Source: Nostoc sp. FACHB-152 (GTDB lineage: Bacteria; Cyanobacteriota; Cyanobacteriia; Cyanobacteriales; Nostocaceae). From it: DNA of 64,000 bases. The notes beneath the pieces are model-generated. The model did not search any database, was not told where the DNA came from, and worked only from the letters and a program-made list of their open reading frames with translations. Of this stretch, positions 37,714 to 45,647 are shown piece after piece; the stretch's first letter is position 1; every line of letters starts with the position of its first letter. The stretch spans positions 1 through 64,000 of the forward strand of contig NZ_JACJRV010000010.1 of assembly GCF_014697475.1 (NCBI RefSeq). The letters are read 5' to 3'. Position numbers and translations under genes: made by a program.

Positions 37714-39009
37714 ATGTTTTCTATGCAACTAAATTCTTCCTTGAAGCAGTCAGAGAGTTTTTCATTGACCACAGAGCCAAATCCAGAGGATGCTGAGGTT
37801 GACCAAGAAGTAGTAGAAGTACCGCTTAACAGGTCATCCTTGCCAACATCGCCAAGCGACGGAATCAGTGTTTATCTCGGTCAACGTAACAATTCCGTAG
37901 CTTTTCAAAAATCAGAGGAACTGCAAAAGGTCTTTTTGGCGCATAGGCATGAGCGCCAACTAATCATTTTGCAAGATTTTCCTGATCCTGATGCGCTTTC
38001 CTGTGCTTGGACTTACCAGCTAATTGCTCAACAGTATGACATTAAGTGTGAAATTATTTATGCTGGTACGTTGAGCCACCAAGAGAATATCGCCCTAGTC
38101 AAGCTTACAGGTTTACCGGCGCAGCGTTGGACGCTACAAAACCTGAAATCTAAAGATTTGTCCTGTTATCAAGGTTTTGTATTAATTGATAACCAAGGAA
38201 CCACCAGTCAGTTATTAGCAGGGTTACAGCAGGCAGGAATGCCATTAGTAGCAGTGATTGACCATCACAGTTTACAGGCAGAACTCAAAGCAGAGTTTTT
38301 GGATATTCGCCCATATGTACGAGCAACATCCACAATTTTTACTCAGTATCTGCAATCTGGCTTATTGACTTTAGACAGCAGCATCAGCCAACACGTTAAA
38401 TGTGCAACCGCCTTGATGCACGGCTTGCGATCGGATACAAATCGACTGATGCAAGCACAAGAAGAAGATTTTATGGCAGCTGCTTATCTGAGTCGATTTT
38501 ATGATGCTCAACTATTAAACGCGATTCTCCAGGCAAACCGTTCTAAGCGGGTAATGGATGTGATTGAGCGATCGCTTAAAAACCGCATCGTCCAAAATAA
38601 CTTTTCCATCGCTGGCGTTGGCTATTTGCGCTACGACGACCGCGATGCGATTCCCCAAGCAGCTGATTTTTTAGTTACAGAAGAAAACGTCCATACCGCA
38701 GTAGTGTACGGCATTGTCCACGATGAAGACGACGAACTCGAAGTAGTCATCGGTTCCCTGAGAACCACAAAACTTACCCTCGACCCCGATGAATTTATTA
38801 AAGAAGCCTTTGGCCAAGACAGCACCGGACGCTTTTTTGGCGGTGGTAGAACCAGTGCAGGTGGCTTTGAAATTCCAATGGGTTTTTTATCTGGCAGTAA
38901 CGAAAATCCTGCCTATGCCAAGATGAAATGGGAGGTTTTTGATGCTCAGATTAAGCAGAAATTACTGAAGTTAGTAAATCCTAGAGATAACCCGATTCAG
39001 TCCGAGTAA
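37714..39009 (+). CDS. DHH-family phosphoesterase
   Basis: 431 aa (alternative ATG at 37723). DHH motif group: DFPDPDALSCA (motif I/II-like Asp cluster) near residues 88-98, FVLIDNQGTTSQ, IDHHS at about 190, and the DHHA1-type C-terminal end GRFFGGGRTSAGGFEIP. Enzymes of this class include NrnA-type oligoribonuclease/pAp phosphatases and cyclic-dinucleotide phosphodiesterases. The N-terminal 55 residues are acidic and not conserved. The exact substrate cannot be read from the sequence. Confidence 0.85.
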   Translation: MFSMQLNSSLKQSESFSLTTEPNPEDAEVDQEVVEVPLNRSSLPTSPSDGISVYLGQRNNSVAFQKSEELQKVFLAHRHERQLIILQDFPDPDALSCAWTYQLIAQQYDIKCEIIYAGTLSHQENIALVKLTGLPAQRWTLQNLKSKDLSCYQGFVLIDNQGTTSQLLAGLQQAGMPLVAVIDHHSLQAELKAEFLDIRPYVRATSTIFTQYLQSGLLTLDSSISQHVKCATALMHGLRSDTNRLMQAQEEDFMAAAYLSRFYDAQLLNAILQANRSKRVMDVIERSLKNRIVQNNFSIAGVGYLRYDDRDAIPQAADFLVTEENVHTAVVYGIVHDEDDELEVVIGSLRTTKLTLDPDEFIKEAFGQDSTGRFFGGGRTSAGGFEIPMGFLSGSNENPAYAKMKWEVFDAQIKQKLLKLVNPRDNPIQSE

Positions 39010-39215
39010 TCTTGCAATCAACAGCGAAGAATCGATAGCAAAAGTTTAACTGAATTTAGATTTGCAGCCCAGAAATTTATTTCTTGGCTGTTTATTTACT
39101 TTATAAATCTAAATTTTAGTTAATTCACGTCAAAACTATAGTAAATCTACGGCTTATGTTTAGTATATTTAATAGCTAATATCATGTTTATTATGATTAG
39201 CCTATTGTATCGCTG

Positions 39216-40415
39216 ATGGCAACTATTATTTTTCTTTGCAATAGTAATACTTATAGAGATATCCCTGATAGCATAAAGTCTAAGATTTCATTAGGTAATT
39301 ATTATAAACTGTCATGGAGTTGCGGAAACTCTAAATTTATAAAAGTTGGAGATAGAGCATACTTTCAGAAGACTGGAAGCGTTGGTAATGAACCCAGTGG
39401 TTTTATTGCTGCTGGTCATGTTATTGCAGCATCGGAAAATAAGCAATTAAGGCTTCGGAATAGAAGTAAATATCCAAATTTAAGTGCAGCATATTCTGAC
39501 ATTCGTAATGAGCGTTTTTTTGTTCGCATTCAAATAGATTCAGTAGTGAATTTTGATGTTCCTTTGGAACAAAAATATTTAAAAAATTTGCTTGAATTTC
39601 AAGGAGTAAATTTTAATTTTCAAGGTAGTGGTTGTAGATTCGATGAAAAAGCTGCTTCCTTTTTGGATTCAGAATGGGAGAAGCATTCATTAATACAGCA
39701 AAGACAGAAAAGAGGACGTAGACTTGTTGATGTATTTTTTGATCAAGGTGAGTCTTTCAAACAAAATAAGGAATATCATGCTGCAATTGAAGCTTATGAA
39801 TCAGCTTTAAAAATTGCGCCAAAATATGCTAAAGCAATTAATCAAATCAAGACTTGTCAATCAATTTTAAGCAGGAGCGAGAAGATAAAGCCACCAGAAA
39901 CATCAATAGTTCCACCACCTCAAAAAACATCATCATTGCCAGATGAGAGTAAACTAATAGCTGAGAGAGAAAAGCTTGATAAAGAAAAATTCTTGACCTT
40001 TAAAAGCGATGCTGATGCTTGTGAAAAAATTACTGTATCGATTGCTAGGAGACAAGGGCAACAAAAGTTTCGTCAGGCTTTGCTAAATGCTTATTCTGGT
40101 AAGTGTGCAATTACCAATTTTGATGCTGAAGCAGCACTTGAAGCTGCTCATATAATTCCTTATATTGAAACAGAGAATAATGAACCATCAAATGGTTTAT
40201 TATTACGTGCAGATTTGCATACCTTATTTGACTTAAATCTTATTACTATTGATCCAGAAACCCTGAAGGTTTATATTCACCCTACTTTGGAAAAAACTGA
40301 ATATCGAACAATTGAGGGCAAAAAACTACGAGTTCCACAGGATGAAATGCGCCGTCCCAACAAACAGTTTTTGAAAGAGAGATTCAAGCAATGTGAATGG
40401 TGGAAAAATATTTAG
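39216..40415 (+). CDS. PUA/EVE-like + TPR + HNH endonuclease protein, candidate defence nuclease
   Basis: 399 aa with three parts. (1) Residues 1-155: a PUA/EVE-like base-recognition domain, visible as WSCGNSKFIKVGDRAYFQKTG, GFIAAGHVI and the closing GSGCRFDEKAASFLDSEW. (2) About 165-215: a TPR-type helix pair (DQGESFKQNKEYHAAIEAYESALKIAPK). (3) About 265-395: an HNH_2 domain (RRQGQQKFRQALLNAY, CAITN, AAHIIPY with the catalytic His, NGLLLRADLHTLFDLNLI). Family knowledge: EVE/PUA domains bind modified bases, and EVE-HNH pairs are type IV modification-dependent restriction candidates. The gene is AT-rich and I saw no HIP1 site in it, unlike its neighbours, suggesting transfer. It sits alone between a DHH gene and ald. 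Confidence 0.75.
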   Translation: MATIIFLCNSNTYRDIPDSIKSKISLGNYYKLSWSCGNSKFIKVGDRAYFQKTGSVGNEPSGFIAAGHVIAASENKQLRLRNRSKYPNLSAAYSDIRNERFFVRIQIDSVVNFDVPLEQKYLKNLLEFQGVNFNFQGSGCRFDEKAASFLDSEWEKHSLIQQRQKRGRRLVDVFFDQGESFKQNKEYHAAIEAYESALKIAPKYAKAINQIKTCQSILSRSEKIKPPETSIVPPPQKTSSLPDESKLIAEREKLDKEKFLTFKSDADACEKITVSIARRQGQQKFRQALLNAYSGKCAITNFDAEAALEAAHIIPYIETENNEPSNGLLLRADLHTLFDLNLITIDPETLKVYIHPTLEKTEYRTIEGKKLRVPQDEMRRPNKQFLKERFKQCEWWKNI

Positions 40416-40441
40416 TGCGAACACTCATCATAGAAACTAAG

Positions 40442-40471
40442 TAACCCCTTTCTATTAGCAGAAAGGGGTTA
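40442..40471. terminator. Terminator between the HNH gene and ald
   Basis: Stem TAACCCCTTTC / GAAAGGGGTTA, perfect, followed by TTGGG. Serves the HNH gene; may also work for ald on the other strand. Confidence 0.75.
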
Positions 40472-40683
40472 TTGGGTAATATTTAAAGATAGGTCAAGAC
40501 CTTTAAATTAGGCTCGAAATTCATGATTAAGAAATTCGGCAATAGATGCATATATCTCGCTTGGTAGGTGCATTTCTACTAGTTATAAATTTTTAGTAAT
40601 TTTCGTCATAGTAGGCGAGATATTCCTTAAAATTTACCAATAAAATTGGTGTCTTAACCTTTTATATAACCCGTTTATAGTTG

Positions 40684-41775
40684 CTAGCTGACTAAATCAG
40701 GAAACACTTCTTGCACCGCAGGATGCACTAGGCGATGATTATCGACGTTTACACCCTTAGCTAAGGATGGGTTAACATCTAAAGCTTTGAGTCCTAGATT
40801 GGCTAACTGTACAACATAAGGTAATGTACTGTTGTTGAGTGCTTGGGTTGATGTCCAAGGCACTGCACCTGGCATATTAGGTACGCCATAATGGACTACG
40901 CCTTCTTCAATGTATACAGGGTTGGTGTGAGAGGTAGCGTGTAATGTTTCTACACAACCACCTTGGTCAACAGCCACATCAACAATTACAGAGCCAGGAT
41001 GCATTTGTTTAACCAATTCGCGGGATACTAGGATTGGCGCTCTGCGTCCTAAGATTAAAACAGCACCGATAAGTAAGTCGGCTTGTTTCACAGCCTCTTC
41101 TATATGGGCAGAGTTGCTATAAAGTAATTCAACTCTGGAACCAAACAAAGTTTCTAAATAAGATAAGCGTTCGACATTAACATCTAAAATTTGTACAGTC
41201 GCGCCCATACCAACAGCGATTTTGGCTGCTTCTGTGCCGACTACACCGCCACCTAAAATTACAACTTTGCCGGGTTTAACCCCAGGAATACCACCTAAGA
41301 GGACTCCTCTACCGCCTTGTTGACGTTCTAAAAATCTCGCCCCAAATTGCACTGATAGCCGACCAGCTATGACACTCATGGGTGCGAGTAGAGGGAGTCT
41401 GTTAGCACCTGGTTGTTCTACAGTTTCATAAGCGATCGCACAAGTGCCACAATCAATTAAATGTTCGGTCAATTTGCGATCGGCTGCTAAATGCAGATAA
41501 GTGAACAATATCTGCCCTTTTTGCAAAAATTTATATTCGCTCGATAATGGTTCTTTAACTTTGACTACCAACTCTCGATTCCAGGCGGCATCTGCTGTCG
41601 AGACAATTTCTGCACCAGCACCCATATAATCTTCATCTGTAAAACCAGCACCATCACCAGCTTGTGTCTGCACAAAAACGTTATGACCATTTTCTCGCAG
41701 CACTCGCACGCTAGAAGGACTTAAACCTACTCGAAACTCTTGATCTTTAGTTTCTTTAGGAACACCAATTTCCAT
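40684..41775 (-). CDS. ald: Alanine dehydrogenase
   Basis: 363 aa. NAD-dependent deamination of L-alanine to pyruvate and ammonium. N-terminal MEIGVPKETKDQEFRVGLSP, active-site Lys/His region LFTYLHLA, Rossmann fold LGGGVVGTEAAKIAVGMG, and VDVAVDQGGCVET. In Nostocales this enzyme is known from heterocysts and is tied to nitrogen-fixing metabolism. Full length. The region upstream (41776-42089) is divergent from the hlip gene. Confidence 0.96.
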   Translation of the reverse strand: MEIGVPKETKDQEFRVGLSPSSVRVLRENGHNVFVQTQAGDGAGFTDEDYMGAGAEIVSTADAAWNRELVVKVKEPLSSEYKFLQKGQILFTYLHLAADRKLTEHLIDCGTCAIAYETVEQPGANRLPLLAPMSVIAGRLSVQFGARFLERQQGGRGVLLGGIPGVKPGKVVILGGGVVGTEAAKIAVGMGATVQILDVNVERLSYLETLFGSRVELLYSNSAHIEEAVKQADLLIGAVLILGRRAPILVSRELVKQMHPGSVIVDVAVDQGGCVETLHATSHTNPVYIEEGVVHYGVPNMPGAVPWTSTQALNNSTLPYVVQLANLGLKALDVNPSLAKGVNVDNHRLVHPAVQEVFPDLVS

Positions 41776-41943
41776 ATAACGCCTCTGATGAATTTTTTTG
41801 TTTAATTTAGCCTGCCAGTCTTGGACTGACAGTTCCGTATTAGGGATAGCTATCTACAACATTAGTTTTCCCTTCCACGGTAACAAAGCTGAAAACTCTT
41901 ACCCTTGACTATTGTCATAATTGACTACAATATATAAAGAATA

Positions 41944-41961
41944 ATTACAAATTGTTAAAAG
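41944..41961 (+). promoter_or_regulatory. HLR1-like element upstream of the hlip gene (weak)
   Basis: ATTACAAA-TT-GTTAAAAG resembles the HLR1 element, a pair of TTACA-type octamers separated by two bases bound by RpaB on high-light genes. First half matches 7 of 8 positions, the second 6 of 8. It lies about 130 bp before the hlip start. The rest of 41776-42089 shows nothing else. Confidence 0.25.
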
Positions 41962-42089
41962 AGCACCTGCACAGCTACATTTGAGAAACTGGTTCTAGAG
42001 TTCGCAAGTTCTCTGGCTCAAACCTTACAAAAGTACTGATTCAACGTTTTACTGTTAAGTCCCGTTTGCCGAAAAGAGGTTTTTTGAAC

Positions 42090-42260
42090 ATGACACAAAC
42101 ACAACCAACAGTTACACCCAAGCTAGAAGACCCCAAATTTGGCTTTAATGAATATGCTGAACGCCTGAATGGTCGGGCTGCAATGATTGGCTTTGGCTTA
42201 ATGGTGATCATTGAATATGTGACCAATCAAGGTGTGCTATCTTGGCTTGGTCTGAAGTAG
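42090..42260 (+). CDS. hli: High-light-inducible protein (Hlip, one-helix CAB-like)
   Basis: 56 aa from the ATG at 42090; the frame opens upstream to a TTG at 42066 without support. Single-helix member of the CAB/ELIP/HLIP family: FGFNEYAERLNGRAAMIGFGLMVIIEYVT contains the chlorophyll-binding ERLNGRAAMIGF motif (Glu and Asn/Arg ligands) and one membrane helix. Hlips bind chlorophyll and carotenoid and protect newly made or damaged photosystem II from light. Member count and exact Hli letter unknown. Confidence 0.92.
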   Translation: MTQTQPTVTPKLEDPKFGFNEYAERLNGRAAMIGFGLMVIIEYVTNQGVLSWLGLK

Positions 42261-42573
42261 TGCTGCCATAACGCAACAGCACTCAAGTTGTAAGCTAGTA
42301 ATTAGAAGCTTGATAACCAGTTGGAATACCCAGCTGGTTATAACTGTATAAACAAAACTATCCTGCAAGATTTGCCGTCTATGATTGTAAGGCACACTAA
42401 AAAGTGTCAATCCGAGCGTAGATTTACAAATCTGCAAGAGGACTAACTGATATATTTCCTCACCTATTCCAGAAAATTATAATATTTAGATGCTTTTTTC
42501 ATAAAAGGCAACTTGTAGGTGAGATATTCTCGGTAAACTTACACCAAAGGTGATTTGGATAAACCAAGCTGTG
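42261..42573. other. Intergenic region after hlip
   Basis: 313 bp. A possible hairpin AGTGCTG/CAGCACT at about 42260-42284 lies right after the hlip stop and may end that transcript. No gene seen. Confidence 0.5.
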
Positions 42574-42870
42574 ATGAACGTTGCATTACCTCGTTTCTTG
42601 AAATCAGCCTACAGAAGAGAGCCAATTATCAGTATCTTGATAACGATGGGCGTAGTAGATGCTGTAATTGGTGGATTAGATGATAGTTGGTCGTTGTTTG
42701 CTGTTGGGTTGGGAACAGCAGGTGTAACCCTAGCCTGGAAGTTGTGGCGAATGCAGCAGCGTCGCCCAATACTAGAAGAGGAACCTGTGGTACAACATTA
42801 CCTACCCTCCCGCTCATCTAGCCCGACGCTACCAATATTGACTGTTGCTAAGAAAAAACCACCCCGTTGA
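42574..42870 (+). CDS. Small membrane-associated hypothetical protein
   Basis: 98 aa from the ATG at 42574 (a GTG at 42550 in the same frame would add 8 residues). Hydrophobic stretches ISILITMGVVDAVIGGL and LFAVGLGTAGVTLAWKLW look like one or two membrane helices. The C-terminal third is basic and proline-rich (LPSRSSSPTLPILTVAKKKPPR), likely facing the cytosol. Not recognised. Confidence 0.6.
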   Translation: MNVALPRFLKSAYRREPIISILITMGVVDAVIGGLDDSWSLFAVGLGTAGVTLAWKLWRMQQRRPILEEEPVVQHYLPSRSSSPTLPILTVAKKKPPR

Positions 42871-42932
42871 GCAGTGATGAATCACAAAAGTGAAGCTAAC
42901 TGACTTAATTATTTAAACAGAGAGGAAAATTT

Positions 42933-44000
42933 GTGAGGAGTCAGGGAAAAAGGGGCGGCTTTAAGCTGCGCCCATATATTGTTCTGGGATTGATGGCAGC
43001 AGCATTAATACCAGCAAATATTGGGCAAGGGTATGATATTCACCCTGCTCAAGCTGCCATTGAAGAAGTACCAAACTCCCAAACTCAAACTAGTTTTGCT
43101 AATCCCCAGCTACTTTATAGCTTGATGGCCCATGTGGGAACTGTTAAATCTTTAGCATTCAGCCCAGATGGTAGAATACTCGCCAGTGGTGGAGCCGAAA
43201 ATGACGGTATAATCCGGCTGTGGAATCCCTGGACTGGGAAAAGATTAGCAAATATTCGCAAAGCACACAAAACCTCTGTAGAATCTTTGGTAATTTCGCC
43301 TGATGGTCGTACCCTCGTTAGTTGTAGTACTGACAGCACAATTAATCTTTGGAATTTAAAAAATAATAGGTTTCGTCGCTCTTTTGTAGGGCATAGTAGC
43401 AATGTTTTATCTTTAGCTATATCTCCCGATAGCAAAGTTCTTGTCAGTGGTGCTTTAGACGGAATTCGGATGTGGGATTTGCTACAGCAGCGTCCACTGA
43501 CAACATTAGTTAAGTTCGATAACTCAATTTATACATTAGCTATCAGTCCTGATGGACAAACTATCGCCAGTGGTGACAACAAAGGTGAGATTAAGCTATG
43601 GGATTTAAAGGCGGGAAAATTAATCAGAGCTTTTTCTGCCCATTCCCAAGCTGTTAGTGCTGTAGCATTTACGCCCGATGGCTCAACATTAATTAGTGCC
43701 AGCCGCGATCGCACTATTAAACTATGGGATATTCAATCTAATACCTTAGTTCGTATCCTTAAAGATAATAACTGGATAAATGCGATCGCTATTAACCCCA
43801 ATGGCAAAATTTTAGCTAGTGCTGGTAGAGATGGTTTGAAAGTGTGGGATTTAACTACAGGTGAGGTGTTATACACACTTTATGGACATCATGATTGGGT
43901 AAGTGCGATCGCGTTTAGTCCTGATGGCAAACTGTTAGCTAGTGGCGGTTTTGATGGCAGAGTCAATATTTGGGGAACTCCACTACCAAAACGTAAATAG
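42933..44000 (+). CDS. Exported WD40-repeat protein (one beta-propeller)
   Basis: 355 aa, GTG start at 42933 preceded by AGAGAGG. N-terminal signal/anchor (KLRPYIVLGLMAAALIPANIG, cleavage likely after AQA near 41). Then seven WD40 repeats, each with the VKSLAFSPDG-type and the IRLWN/IKLWD-type ends, enough for a single seven-bladed propeller. Propellers of this kind are binding scaffolds. xisH starts 11 bp after its stop, suggesting a shared transcript, although the functional link is unknown. Confidence 0.85.
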   Translation: MRSQGKRGGFKLRPYIVLGLMAAALIPANIGQGYDIHPAQAAIEEVPNSQTQTSFANPQLLYSLMAHVGTVKSLAFSPDGRILASGGAENDGIIRLWNPWTGKRLANIRKAHKTSVESLVISPDGRTLVSCSTDSTINLWNLKNNRFRRSFVGHSSNVLSLAISPDSKVLVSGALDGIRMWDLLQQRPLTTLVKFDNSIYTLAISPDGQTIASGDNKGEIKLWDLKAGKLIRAFSAHSQAVSAVAFTPDGSTLISASRDRTIKLWDIQSNTLVRILKDNNWINAIAINPNGKILASAGRDGLKVWDLTTGEVLYTLYGHHDWVSAIAFSPDGKLLASGGFDGRVNIWGTPLPKRK

Positions 44001-44011
44001 CAACATCTAAA

Positions 44012-44428
44012 ATGGCGAGAGATGTTTTTCATCAACAGGTCAAAGCTGCATTAATCAAAGATGGATGGTTTATTACTCATGATCCGTTTACAATTCGCAT
44101 TAGTGAAGCGATTAAATTACAAATTGATTTAGCGGCTGAAAATGCGATCGCAGCACAACGGAATACAGAAAAAATAGCAGTTGAAATTAAAAGTTTTATT
44201 GCAGACTCAGATATTAGTGAATTTCATACTGCACTCGGTCAATATCTCAACTATTGTCAAGCTCTGGAATTACAAGAACCAGAGCGAATCGTTTATTTAG
44301 CAGTCCCTATAGACACATATCAAGATTTTTTTCAACTTCCCTTTGTTCAAAGTGTGCTGCAACGTTATCAAGTTAAATTGATAATTTACGAGCCAAAGCA
44401 AGAGGAGATTCGGCAATGGATAAAATAG
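44012..44428 (+). CDS. xisH: XisH family protein
   Basis: 138 aa, XisH family (first described as an accessory controller of fdxN-element excision in Anabaena). A PD-(D/E)XK-like nuclease pattern is visible: D39 (LQIDLAAE) and E58-I-K60 (IAVEIKSF). It overlaps the following xisI by 13 bp, the typical arrangement. No XisF recombinase or element ends are in this window. XisH/XisI pairs are widespread and multicopy in cyanobacteria, so a broader role than fdxN excision is likely, but this is not shown here. Confidence 0.9.
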   Translation: MARDVFHQQVKAALIKDGWFITHDPFTIRISEAIKLQIDLAAENAIAAQRNTEKIAVEIKSFIADSDISEFHTALGQYLNYCQALELQEPERIVYLAVPIDTYQDFFQLPFVQSVLQRYQVKLIIYEPKQEEIRQWIK

Positions 44429-44751
44429 AACACTATCGACAACTAATCAAGCAAATTATAACAGAACACGCACAACTGAGTAGTAACAGCGATACAGTTA
44501 AATCTGAACTAATTATTGATAGAGAAAACGACCATTATCAACTAGCTTACGTTGGCTGGCAAGGAGACAAACGGGTATTTGGGCCAGTCATGCATTTTGA
44601 TATCCAGAATGGAAAAATTTGGATTCAGTATAACGGTACAGAAGAATCTGTTGCTGAAAGATTGGTTAAGTTAGGTGTACCCCACTCTGATATTGTGATT
44701 GGTTTCCATTCGCCTTTTAAACGGCAGTTTACTGCTTATGCGGTCGAGTAA
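44416..44751 (+). CDS. xisI: XisI family protein
   Basis: 111 aa, XisI family. Pattern ELIIDRENDHYQLAYVGWQGDKRVFGPVMHFDIQNGKIWIQYNGTEESVA is the hallmark (quoted in part from residues 30-80). It likely binds XisH; the gene overlap gives translational coupling. The product is a small beta-rich protein without catalytic motif. A bidirectional terminator follows. Confidence 0.9.
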   Translation: MDKIEHYRQLIKQIITEHAQLSSNSDTVKSELIIDRENDHYQLAYVGWQGDKRVFGPVMHFDIQNGKIWIQYNGTEESVAERLVKLGVPHSDIVIGFHSPFKRQFTAYAVE

Positions 44752-44805
44752 TTTTTAATCACCTGTTCTGCCCGAAACTTAACTTTTGTCTCTTACTCAA
44801 CCCTA

Positions 44806-44840
44806 AAAATAAAAAAACCCCCAAAAGGGGGCTTTATTTT
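44806..44840. terminator. Bidirectional terminator between xisI and ctaE
   Basis: Hairpin CCCCC-AAAA-GGGGG with flanking A- and T-rich runs (AAAAAAA before, TTTATTTT after), suitable for both convergent transcripts. Confidence 0.9.
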
Positions 44841-44879
44841 AAGTTATTCGCGTGGAGTGAACAACTTAATAATGAATAC

Positions 44880-45503
44880 TTACAGTAGATACAGTAATCC
44901 GAATAAAATTATCCAGATTACGTCTACAAAGTGCCAGTAGATTTCCGCAGCTTCAATACCGAAGCGTTTTTCGTTACTGTAGTGACCTTTAACGCGCGAT
45001 CGCCACAACACTGCCACAATTGCTAAAACCCCGATGGTTACGTGCAATCCGTGGAAGCCAGTTAACACATAAAAGGCACTAGCAAATAAATTGGTAGTTA
45101 AACCAAATTCTAAGTGTGTATATTCATACACCTGACCTACTAGGAATAGCGTTCCCATAGCGGCGGTAATTGCCAACCAAATACGCATCCCTTTTGTATC
45201 ATTCTTTTTGATTGCAGTATCGGCATTGTGCATGACAAAACTACTAGCAATCAGATTGACTGTATTAACTCCAGGAAGTAATAATTCCAACTCTGGTGTA
45301 CCTGCTGGCGGCCATACAGGTAAGGTCGAACGGAAAGCTAGGTAAGCTCCGAACAAGCCCATAAAAATCATCCCTTCAGCCACCAAGAAGACAAACAAAC
45401 CAAACAAACGATGGTCTGGATGTTCTTCGTGATGAGCATCTGCTTGTGCCGCGTGGTGATGATTTAGTTCAGTTTTAGCTGGGTCAATGGTTTGACTTTG
45501 CAT
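44880..45503 (-). CDS. ctaE: Cytochrome c oxidase subunit III
   Basis: 207 aa membrane protein with about five helices. Family regions FGLFVFLVAEGMIFMGLFGAYLAF, HLEFGLTTNLFASAFYVLTGFHGLHVTIG (conserved FHGLHV motif) and WHFVDVIWIILFGLLYLL. Subunit III stabilises the oxidase core. Last gene of ctaCDE. A gap of 144 bp with inverted heptamer repeats separates it from ctaD. Confidence 0.95.
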   Translation of the reverse strand: MQSQTIDPAKTELNHHHAAQADAHHEEHPDHRLFGLFVFLVAEGMIFMGLFGAYLAFRSTLPVWPPAGTPELELLLPGVNTVNLIASSFVMHNADTAIKKNDTKGMRIWLAITAAMGTLFLVGQVYEYTHLEFGLTTNLFASAFYVLTGFHGLHVTIGVLAIVAVLWRSRVKGHYSNEKRFGIEAAEIYWHFVDVIWIILFGLLYLL

Positions 45504-45511
45504 GAATTTTT

Positions 45512-45633
45512 TGAAGTATGAAGTGTGAAGTATAGTCAGAGGTTAGGGTTTAGGGGCTAGAGGCTAGAGAAAGAGTGAGTGGCTGACTGAAAATGCTGAG
45601 TAAAAATACTAGCCCCTAACCTCTAGCCTCTAG
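45512..45633. repeat. Heptanucleotide repeats, inverted, between ctaD and ctaE
   Basis: 45512-45533 is (TGAAGTG)n. Then 45557-45569 CTAGAGGCTAGAG and 45621-45633 CTCTAGCCTCTAG are perfect inverted copies, with GGGGCTAG/CTAGCCCC alongside, able to form a hairpin in the ctaD-ctaE mRNA. Same heptamers as upstream of clpB (27108-27222). Confidence 0.7.
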
Positions 45634-45647
45634 ACCCTTATTCATCT

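Noticed and set aside
44012-44751. Evidence that an fdxN excision element is present
   Set aside because: XisH/XisI alone do not show it: no XisF-type recombinase, no nif genes and no element borders were found.
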